A DNA stretch of 64,000 nucleotides. Source: Pseudomonas sp. B28(2017). Its GTDB lineage: Bacteria; Pseudomonadota; Gammaproteobacteria; Pseudomonadales; Pseudomonadaceae. Shown in pieces: positions 57,821 through 64,000 of the stretch. Positions within the stretch are counted from its first letter, which is position 1. Each line of letters begins with the position of its first letter. The notes below the pieces were generated by a model. That model had not been told where the DNA came from. It was given only the letters and a program-made list of their open reading frames with translations, and made no database searches. The translations under genes were made by a program, and so were the position numbers. The DNA lies in contig NZ_NEJH01000008.1 of the NCBI RefSeq assembly GCF_002113025.1, positions 154,567 to 218,566 of the forward strand, written 5' to 3'.

Positions 57821-59290
57821 ATGGCTGTCACTGACGAACGTGCAGGCAACAAACCGTTGATCGAGAAACGCTCGATCGACTACATCCCGGAAGCGGAAAG
57901 ACACGGTCGTCTGTTTAGCCAGTTCACCCTGTGGATGGGTGCCAACCTGCAAATCACCGCGATTGTTACCGGTGCCTTGGCGGTGGTGCTTGGCGGCGAT
58001 GTGTTCTGGTCATTGATCGGTCTGTTGATCGGTCAATTACTGGGTGGCGGCGTAATGGCGCTGCATGCGGCGCAAGGCCCCAAGCTTGGCCTGCCGCAGA
58101 TGATTTCCAGCCGGGTACAGTTCGGCGTGTACGGCGCGGCCATCCCAATCGTGCTGGTCTGCTTGATGTACCTGGGCTTCACCGCAACGGGAACCGTGTT
58201 ATCCGGTCAGGCGCTGGGCCAGTTGTTTGGCGTCAGCGACACCGTCGGTATTCTCCTTTTCGCCAGTGTCATCGTGCTGGTCACGGTGCTCGGCTATCGG
58301 GTGATCCATTGGATCGGCCGTGTTGCCAGTGTCATTGGCGTGATTGCCTTTGTTTATCTGTTCAGCCGTCTGATGAGCCAGGTTGACGTTGGCGCACTGT
58401 TGCAAATCCGCCACTTCAGCTGGAGCAGTTTCTTGCTCGCGGTGTCGCTCGCGGCGTCCTGGCAGATCGCCTTCGGCCCTTATGTGGCTGACTATTCTCG
58501 CTACCTGCCGAGCAAGATTTCCTCGGTGAAAACTTTTTTTGCCGCAGGTGCAGGTTCGGTCATTGGTGCGCAGGTGGCGATGGTCCTCGGCGTGTTCGCT
58601 GCCGCTTCGGCCAACGGGCAATACGCCGGCCACGAAGTGGCCTACATCGTTGGTCTGGGTGGTACTGGTGCCACCGCTGCGCTGCTGTACTTCAGCATCG
58701 CGTTCGGCAAGGTCACCATCTCCACGCTGAACTCCTACGGCAGCTTCATGTGCATTGCGACCATCATCAGCGGTTTCCGTGGTGACCTGAAGGTAACGCG
58801 CTTGCAGCGTCTGGTCTTCGTGCTGGTCATCGTCGGTGCTGCGACCCTGATGGCGTTGCTCGGTCAGCACTCGTTCCTCGGTGCGTTCAAGTCTTTCATC
58901 CTGTTCTTGCTAGCGTTCTTTACCCCCTGGAGCGCGATCAACCTGGTGGACTACTACTGCATCACTCGCGAGCGCTATGACGTACCGGCTCTGGCCGATC
59001 CGAATGGTCGCTACGGTCGTTGGAACCTTCTCGGTATCAGCGTCTATGTGTTCGGTGTGCTGGTGCAACTGCCGTTCATCTCCACCAAGTTCTATACCGG
59101 TCCGCTGGTGGCGGCCCTGGGTGATGTGGATATTTCCTGGGTCATCGGTCTGGTGCTTCCCGCCGCCCTGTATTACCTGTGTGCAAAAAAATGGCACGGC
59201 ACAGTGCCTGATCGTTTGATCCTGCCGGTCGAGCAGGGCGCGATCACCGAACAAAAGCTGAATGTGGGTCGCGCTTCCGCGCAGGCCTGA
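57821..59290 (+). CDS. NCS1-family permease, likely urocanate transporter HutT(u)
   Basis: A 489-residue membrane protein with about twelve hydrophobic segments, of the nucleobase:cation symporter-1 (CodB-like) family. Landmarks: LFSQFTLWMGANLQITAIVTGALAV, PQMISSRVQFGVYGAAIPIVLV and FLAFFTPWSAINLVDYYCITRE in the second half. In P. fluorescens SBW25 a CodB-like gene at this position transports urocanate, and the same role is inferred here from context between hutU and hutX. A cytosine/nucleobase role cannot be excluded. Confidence 0.83.
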   Translation: MAVTDERAGNKPLIEKRSIDYIPEAERHGRLFSQFTLWMGANLQITAIVTGALAVVLGGDVFWSLIGLLIGQLLGGGVMALHAAQGPKLGLPQMISSRVQFGVYGAAIPIVLVCLMYLGFTATGTVLSGQALGQLFGVSDTVGILLFASVIVLVTVLGYRVIHWIGRVASVIGVIAFVYLFSRLMSQVDVGALLQIRHFSWSSFLLAVSLAASWQIAFGPYVADYSRYLPSKISSVKTFFAAGAGSVIGAQVAMVLGVFAAASANGQYAGHEVAYIVGLGGTGATAALLYFSIAFGKVTISTLNSYGSFMCIATIISGFRGDLKVTRLQRLVFVLVIVGAATLMALLGQHSFLGAFKSFILFLLAFFTPWSAINLVDYYCITRERYDVPALADPNGRYGRWNLLGISVYVFGVLVQLPFISTKFYTGPLVAALGDVDISWVIGLVLPAALYYLCAKKWHGTVPDRLILPVEQGAITEQKLNVGRASAQA

Positions 59291-59359
59291 TTGGACGTGG
59301 ACAGGGCTGGATGCCTCTTGACTGCCGTAAGCCAATTCATGATTAGGAGCGTCACAACA

Positions 59360-60328
59360 ATGAAATCGAACAAGACCCTGCTGACCACATTGCTTTCCAT
59401 GGGCCTGCTGGCCAGCGCTGGCGCCACTCAGGCGGCAGGTTGGTGCGAGTCGGGCAAACCGGTGAAATTTGCCGGCCTGAACTGGGAAAGCGCCATGCTC
59501 CTGACCGACGTGCTGCAAGTCGTGCTGGAGAAAGGCTACGACTGCAAGACCGACAGCCTGCCGGGCAACTCCATCACCATGGAAAACGCCCTGAGCAGCA
59601 ACGACATCCAGGTGTTTGCCGAAGAGTGGGTCGGCCGCAGCGAAGTCTGGAACAAGGCTGAGAAGGCCGGCAAGGTCGTCGGTGTCGGCGCGCCAGTGGT
59701 GGGCGCCGTCGAAGGCTGGTACGTGCCGCGCTACGTGATCGAAGGCGATGCCAAGCGCAAGCTGGAAGCCAAGGCGCCAGACCTGAAGAACATCGCTGAC
59801 CTGGGCAAGTACTCGGCGATCTTCAAGGATGCCGAAGAGCCCTCCAAGGGCCGTTTCTACAACTGCCCGGCTGGCTGGACCTGTGAGCTGGACAACAGCG
59901 AAATGCTGAAAAGCTACGGTCTGGAAAGCACCTACACCAACTTCCGCCCAGGCACCGGCCCGGCGCTGGATGCCGCCGTACTGTCGAGCTACAAGCGTGG
60001 CGAGCCGATCCTGTTCTACTACTGGTCGCCAACCCCGCTGATGGGCCAGGTCGACGTGGTCAAGCTGGAAGAAAAGCCAGGCGTGGACAAAAGCGTGACC
60101 ATCAAGGTCGGCCTGTCCAAGACCTTCCACGACGAAGCCCCGGAACTGGTGGCCGTGCTGGAAAAGGTCAACCTGCCGATCGACCTGCTCAACCAGAACC
60201 TGGGTCGCATGACCAAAGAGCGAATCGAGTCGCCAAAACTGGCCAAGATCTTCTTGAAGGAACATCCTGAAGTCTGGCACGCATGGGTGAGCGACGACGC
60301 AGCCAAGAAAATCGACGCGGCCTTGTAG
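59360..60328 (+). CDS. hutX: Histidine ABC transporter substrate-binding protein HutX
   Basis: A 322-residue periplasmic binding protein of the ProX/OpuAC (quaternary amine) type. Signal peptide MKSNKTLLTTLLSMGLLASAGATQA, mature start GWCESGKPVKFAGLNWESAML. Two Cys pairs are visible (WCESG with YDCKTD; YNCPAGWTCEL). ABC permease and ATPase genes follow at once. In Pseudomonas hut clusters this system takes up histidine; specificity is inferred. The start at 59360 has TAGGAG upstream; a longer frame to 59291 is rejected. Confidence 0.9.
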   Translation: MKSNKTLLTTLLSMGLLASAGATQAAGWCESGKPVKFAGLNWESAMLLTDVLQVVLEKGYDCKTDSLPGNSITMENALSSNDIQVFAEEWVGRSEVWNKAEKAGKVVGVGAPVVGAVEGWYVPRYVIEGDAKRKLEAKAPDLKNIADLGKYSAIFKDAEEPSKGRFYNCPAGWTCELDNSEMLKSYGLESTYTNFRPGTGPALDAAVLSSYKRGEPILFYYWSPTPLMGQVDVVKLEEKPGVDKSVTIKVGLSKTFHDEAPELVAVLEKVNLPIDLLNQNLGRMTKERIESPKLAKIFLKEHPEVWHAWVSDDAAKKIDAAL

Positions 60329-60398
60329 GTCGAGCCTCTCCGGCTGCCACGAGCGGCAGCCGGATGCTTGATCGCAACCCCTTGATTGAGAGTCTCTT

Positions 60399-61250
60399 AT
60401 GTTTCCCGAAAGCTTTACTTTTTCCATCGCCGACTGGGTCAACAGTTGGGTCGATTCGCTGGTTACCAACTACGGCGACGTGTTCCGGCACATCTCCGAC
60501 ACCCTGTTGTGGGCCATCGTCAATCTTGAAGGCCTGCTGCGCGCAGTGCCCTGGTGGCTGATGCTGGCGATCGTGGCGGGCGTGGCCTGGCACGCGACCC
60601 GTAAAGTCGTGACCACGGCGGTGATCGTCGGCCTGCTGTTCCTGGTGGGTGCGGTCGGCCTCTGGGACAAGCTGATGCAGACCCTGGCGCTGATGATGGT
60701 GGCGACGATCATTTCGGTGTTGATCGGCATTCCGCTGGGCATTCTCTCGGCACGCAGCAATCGCTTGCGTTCGGTGCTGATGCCGTTGCTGGACATCATG
60801 CAGACCATGCCGAGCTTCGTGTACCTGATTCCGGTGCTGATGCTGTTTGGCCTGGGCAAGGTCCCGGCGATTTTCGCCACGGTGATCTACGCCGCACCAC
60901 CGCTGATCCGCCTGACCGATCTGGGCATTCGCCAGGTCGACGGTGAAGTGATGGAAGCGATCAACGCCTTCGGTGCCAGCCGCTGGCAGCAACTGTTCGG
61001 CGTGCAACTGCCGCTGGCCCTGCCGAGCATCATGGCCGGGATCAACCAGACCACCATGATGGCCCTGTCGATGGTGGTGATCGCCTCGATGATCGGTGCC
61101 CGTGGTTTGGGTGAAGACGTGCTGGTGGGGATTCAGACCCTCAACGTCGGACGTGGTCTTGAAGCCGGTCTGGCGATCGTGATTCTGGCTGTGGTGATCG
61201 ACCGCATTACACAGGCGTACGGTCGCGCACGGCATGAGGTGAGCAAATGA
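60399..61250 (+). CDS. hutW: Histidine ABC transporter permease HutW
   Basis: A 283-residue permease of the ProW/OpuAB type with about seven hydrophobic segments. The binding-protein-dependent motif is MEAINAFGASRWQQLFGVQLPLALPSIMAGINQT; LDIMQTMPSFVYLIPVLMLFGLGKVPAIFATVIYA is also typical. It overlaps hutV by four bases (ATGA). Confidence 0.92.
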   Translation: MFPESFTFSIADWVNSWVDSLVTNYGDVFRHISDTLLWAIVNLEGLLRAVPWWLMLAIVAGVAWHATRKVVTTAVIVGLLFLVGAVGLWDKLMQTLALMMVATIISVLIGIPLGILSARSNRLRSVLMPLLDIMQTMPSFVYLIPVLMLFGLGKVPAIFATVIYAAPPLIRLTDLGIRQVDGEVMEAINAFGASRWQQLFGVQLPLALPSIMAGINQTTMMALSMVVIASMIGARGLGEDVLVGIQTLNVGRGLEAGLAIVILAVVIDRITQAYGRARHEVSK

Positions 61251-62077
61251 ACAACGCAACCGTGAGCAAGATCGAAGTCAAAAACGTCTTCAAGATTTTC
61301 GGCAACCGTGCCAAGGACGCGCTGGCCATGGTCGGCCAGGGCAAGACCAAGGACCAGGTGCTGGCCGAAACCGGCTGCGTGGTCGGCGTGAACGACCTGT
61401 CGCTGAGTATCGGCAGCGGCGAGATCTTTGTGATCATGGGCCTGTCCGGCTCCGGCAAGTCGACCCTGGTACGCCACTTCAACCGCCTGATCGACCCGAC
61501 CAGTGGCGCGATCCTGGTGGACGGCGTGGACATCCTGCAATACGACATGGAAGCCCTGCGCGAATTTCGTCGGCGCAAGATCAGCATGGTGTTCCAGAGC
61601 TTCGGCTTGTTGCCGCACAAGACTGTGGTGGAGAACGTCGCCTACGGCCTGAAAATCCGTGGCGAAAGCAAAGCCATGTGCGCCGAGCGTGCGCTGCACT
61701 GGATCAACACCGTGGGCCTCAAGGGCTACGAAAACAAATACCCGCACCAGCTCTCCGGCGGCATGCGTCAGCGTGTGGGCCTGGCCCGCGCCCTGGCGGC
61801 GGACACCGACATCATTCTGATGGACGAAGCGTTCAGCGCCCTCGACCCGCTGATCCGCGCGGAGATGCAGGATCAGTTGCTGGAACTGCAAAAGACCCTG
61901 CACAAGACCATCGTCTTCATCACCCACGACCTCGACGAGGCCGTGCGCATCGGCAACCGCATTGCGATCCTCAAGGATGGCCGCCTGATCCAGGTCGGCA
62001 CGCCAAGAGAGATCCTGCATTCGCCGGCGGATGAGTATGTCGACCGCTTTGTGCAGCGTCGGGCGGCGGTGGTTTAA
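61247..62077 (+). CDS. hutV: Histidine ABC transporter ATP-binding protein HutV
   Basis: A 276-residue ATPase of the ProV family. An N-terminal ProV-specific insert (ALAMVGQGKTKDQVLAETGCVVGVNDLSL) precedes Walker A MGLSGSGKST; the signature is LSGGMRQRVGLARAL, Walker B is IILMDEAFSALDP, and the H-loop is FITHDLDEA. It lacks the C-terminal CBS domains of enteric ProV, as is usual for HutV. Last gene of hutXWV. Confidence 0.93.
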   Translation: MNNATVSKIEVKNVFKIFGNRAKDALAMVGQGKTKDQVLAETGCVVGVNDLSLSIGSGEIFVIMGLSGSGKSTLVRHFNRLIDPTSGAILVDGVDILQYDMEALREFRRRKISMVFQSFGLLPHKTVVENVAYGLKIRGESKAMCAERALHWINTVGLKGYENKYPHQLSGGMRQRVGLARALAADTDIILMDEAFSALDPLIRAEMQDQLLELQKTLHKTIVFITHDLDEAVRIGNRIAILKDGRLIQVGTPREILHSPADEYVDRFVQRRAAVV

Positions 62078-62104
62078 GAAATTTGCAGTGATTTGGCGGG
62101 CCTT

Positions 62105-62169
62105 TTCGCGAGCAGGCTCGCTCCCACAATTGGAGTGCGATCTCCTGTGGGAGCGAGCCTGCTCGCGAA
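62105..62169. repeat. REPIN between hutV and hutH1
   Basis: TTCGCGAGCAGGCTCGCTCCCACA (62105-62128) and the inverted copy ending at 62169; may reduce readthrough from hutV to hutH1. Confidence 0.85.
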
Positions 62170-62220
62170 GGCGGCGGTAGAGCTGCACAATAATTCAGGT
62201 TTGTACGCACGAGGTTAATG

Positions 62221-63744
62221 ATGTCTCAGGCTGAAAAAATCGTTATCACCGAGACGCAGGTCACTTGGCAGGATGTAGTTGCCGTGGCTCGTCATGGCGC
62301 ACAGCTTGAGCTGTCGGCGCCGATCTGGGCGCGTATCGAAAACGCACAGGCCATCGTTCAGCGCATCGTCACCAGCGGCGAACGTGCCTACGGCATCAAC
62401 ACCGGCCTGGGCGCGCTGTGCAACGTCTCGCTGCAGGACGAACAACTCAGCCAGTTGTCGCGCAATACCTTGCTCAGCCACGCCTGTGGCGTTGGCGCGC
62501 CATTGAGCGACGAGCAGACCCGTTCGATCATGTGCGCGGCCATCGTCAACTACAGCCACGGTAAATCCGGCCTGCACCGTCAGGTCGTCGAAGCACTGCT
62601 GGCACTGCTCAACCGTGGTATCACCCCGCAAGTGCCGTCCCAGGGTTCCGTGGGCTACCTGACCCACATGGCGCACATCGGCATCGCGCTACTGGGTGTT
62701 GGTAATGTCAGCTATCGCGGTCAGGTCGTTTCCGCGCAACAGGCCCTCGCTGAAGCAGGCCTGCAACCGGTTCGCCTCGGCGCCAAGGATGGTTTGTGCC
62801 TGGTCAACGGTACGCCATGCATGACCGGCCTGAGCTGCCTGGCCATTGCCGATGCCACGCGCCTGCTGGAATGGGCCGACGTGATTGGCGCCATGAGCTT
62901 CGAAGCCCAACGCGGTCAGATTGACGCCTTCGACGCCGAGATCATTGCGCTCAAGCCGCACCCGGGCATGCAACAGGTCGGGATCAATCTGCGGGCCTTG
63001 CTCGACGGCAGCGAAGTGATCGCCCAGAGCAAAGGCATTCGCACACAGGATGCCCTGAGCATTCGCTCGATCCCGCAGGTGCATGGCGCTGCTCGCGACC
63101 AATTGGTACACGCGATCAAGCAAATCGAAACCGAACTCAACGGTGCCACCGACAACCCGCTGGTGCTGGGCTCCGCGGACAATTACCGCGTGGTGTCCCA
63201 GGCCAACCCTCATGGCCAGTCCGTGGCAATGGCGGCGGACCTGCTGGCGATTGCCATGGCGGAAATCGGCTCCATCGCCGAGCGTCGTCTGGACCGTTTG
63301 ATCAACCCGCACGTCAGTGGTCTGCCGGCCTTCCTGGTGGCCAACCCGGGGGTAAACTCGGGGATGATGATCGTGCAATACGTGGCAGCTTCGCTGTGTG
63401 CGGAGAACCGTCAATTGGCGCAACCGGCGGTGCTGGATAACTACGTGACTTCGGGCCTGCAGGAAGATCACCTGAGCCTGGGCACCAACGCCGCGCTGAA
63501 GCTGCACCGCGCACTGGAAAACTGCACGCAGATTCTCGCCATCGAGTATCTGCTGGCGGCCCAGGCGTTCGAATTCCTCAAGGAGCAACGTTTTGGCGCC
63601 GGCACCGATGTGGCGTGGCGGCTGCTGCGCGAGCGCGTTCCGGCCTACGACCAGGACCGCTGGCTGGCACCGGACATTGCCGCTGCTGCAGGCGTTTTGA
63701 AAGACCCGGCCTTGCTGCAAAAAGCTTTGCCGAATTTGAACTGA
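62221..63744 (+). CDS. hutH1: Histidine ammonia-lyase-like protein lacking the MIO Ala-Ser-Gly triad (HutH1)
   Basis: A 507-residue protein of the aromatic amino acid lyase fold, continuous and full length. Family motifs kept: RAYGINTGLGAL (56-66), YSHGKSGL, KDGLCLVNGT, ATDNPLVLG, VTSGLQEDHLSLG. The MIO-forming segment, normally GSVGASGDLAPLAHM, reads GSVG-YLTHMAHI (142-153), so Ala-Ser-Gly is absent as a clean nine-base loss. Other active-site positions also differ: QDALSIRS instead of QDxYSLR, and NPHGQS instead of NFHGEP. It is therefore unlikely to deaminate histidine. The ATG at 62221 is better spaced from GAGG than the adjacent ATG at 62218. A second histidase gene follows at 63860. Role unknown; P. 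fluorescens SBW25 also has two hutH genes. Confidence 0.88.
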   Translation: MSQAEKIVITETQVTWQDVVAVARHGAQLELSAPIWARIENAQAIVQRIVTSGERAYGINTGLGALCNVSLQDEQLSQLSRNTLLSHACGVGAPLSDEQTRSIMCAAIVNYSHGKSGLHRQVVEALLALLNRGITPQVPSQGSVGYLTHMAHIGIALLGVGNVSYRGQVVSAQQALAEAGLQPVRLGAKDGLCLVNGTPCMTGLSCLAIADATRLLEWADVIGAMSFEAQRGQIDAFDAEIIALKPHPGMQQVGINLRALLDGSEVIAQSKGIRTQDALSIRSIPQVHGAARDQLVHAIKQIETELNGATDNPLVLGSADNYRVVSQANPHGQSVAMAADLLAIAMAEIGSIAERRLDRLINPHVSGLPAFLVANPGVNSGMMIVQYVAASLCAENRQLAQPAVLDNYVTSGLQEDHLSLGTNAALKLHRALENCTQILAIEYLLAAQAFEFLKEQRFGAGTDVAWRLLRERVPAYDQDRWLAPDIAAAAGVLKDPALLQKALPNLN

Positions 63745-63859
63745 TTTCCACACAACACCAACGTGCCAAGGCGCGGCTCCCCAAAAGGCAGACGCGACGG
63801 ACAACGGACATCTCCGGAGCGTCTGGTGAGTTAATGACAACTCTCAAAAGGAGCACAAA

Positions 63860-64000
63860 ATGACTACGCTAAACCTGATCCCCGGCCAACTGAGCCTCGC
63901 CCAACTGCGTGACGTCTATCAGCAGCCGGTGAAACTGACCCTCGACCACAGCGCTGCGGCCCAGATCGAAGCCAGCGTGGCCTGCGTGGAACAGATCCTC
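63860..64000 (+). CDS. hutH2: Histidine ammonia-lyase HutH2 (partial, runs off right edge)
   Basis: The first 47 codons are present: MTTLNLIPGQLSLAQLRDVY, then QPVKLTLDHSAAAQIEASVACVEQIL. This N-terminus is typical of true bacterial histidases (IPGxLxLxxLRxxY). The ATG at 63860 has AAAAGGAG eight bases upstream. It begins 115 bases after the hutH1 stop and is probably the working histidase of the locus, which cannot be verified because the MIO region lies outside the window. Confidence 0.88.
   Translation, partial: MTTLNLIPGQLSLAQLRDVYQQPVKLTLDHSAAAQIEASVACVEQIL

Noticed and set aside
62620..62680. Frameshift or sequencing error in hutH1 explaining the missing Ala-Ser-Gly
   Set aside because: The loss is a multiple of three, the frame is open before and after, and further active-site residues differ elsewhere in the protein, so a single local error does not explain it.

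Overview
The window reads as chromosome of a fluorescent Pseudomonas (P. fluorescens group). The codon use is GC-rich. Intergenic gaps are full of the GTGGGAGCGAGC-type REP/REPIN palindromes of this group. From memory, the gene order largely follows the conserved Pseudomonas block that runs from the hut genes through fbp, typA/thiI, glnA/ntrBC, secB, gpmI and hisBHAF to mutY/yggX and a basic amino acid ABC transporter. No rRNA, CRISPR array, prophage or complete insertion sequence was seen. One tRNA gene (tRNA-Phe) is present.

Layout. 1-3936 (minus): a basic amino acid ABC uptake operon (hisP-hisJ-hisQ-hisM) with a methyltransferase at its tail, which runs off the left edge. 4500-5891: a GABA-type permease behind a sigma-54 promoter and an NtrC-like site. 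5963-11673: a variable stretch with two tandem paralogous small basic proteins, an alpha/beta hydrolase, a DUF1016 nuclease, a secreted protein, and a TauE/SafE exporter paired with a 2-oxoglutarate/iron oxygenase. 11993-12068: tRNA-Phe. 12172-15739 (minus): asmA-mutY-yggX, joined by ATGA overlaps. 15818-18118: a PanZ-like acetyltransferase and an OFA-family transporter. 18321-21373: hisB-hisH-DUF2164-hisA-hisF. 21452-25680: a periplasmic binding protein, then deacetylase, ctpA and envC. 25911-28803: gpmI divergent from rhodanese-grxC-secB. 28912-30361: trmL, a membrane-anchored unknown, an 80-bp tandem repeat and REPs. 30362-35856 (minus): ntrC-ntrB, two DUF4124 proteins and glnA. 36185-42890: thiI, typA, a YkgJ protein and glycogen phosphorylase. 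43120-49585: a DUF2339/DUF3999 pair, fbp and DUF924. 49621-52651: an amino-acid-type chemoreceptor, a small lipoprotein and the lipocalin blc. 52707-64000: the histidine utilisation locus (hutF, hutC, hutD, hutU, a urocanate-type permease, hutXWV, hutH1, and the start of hutH2).

The genes form two physiological themes. The first is nitrogen control. NtrB/NtrC, glutamine synthetase and the GABA permease each carry a GG-N10-GC sigma-54 promoter and NtrC-like GCAC-N7-GTGC sites or half-sites, so the window holds a regulator and three likely targets. The second is histidine. The window contains biosynthesis (hisBHAF), uptake (hisPJQM, hutXWV) and degradation (hut). The hut catabolic promoter has a sigma-54 element whose predicted start point lies inside a HutC-type TGTA-N2-TACA operator.

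The most striking protein-level observation is the first histidase-like gene (62221-63744). It is intact and full length, but it lacks exactly the Ala-Ser-Gly triad that forms the MIO cofactor, and other active-site residues are changed. A second histidase starts immediately downstream, so the first copy has probably been given another role.
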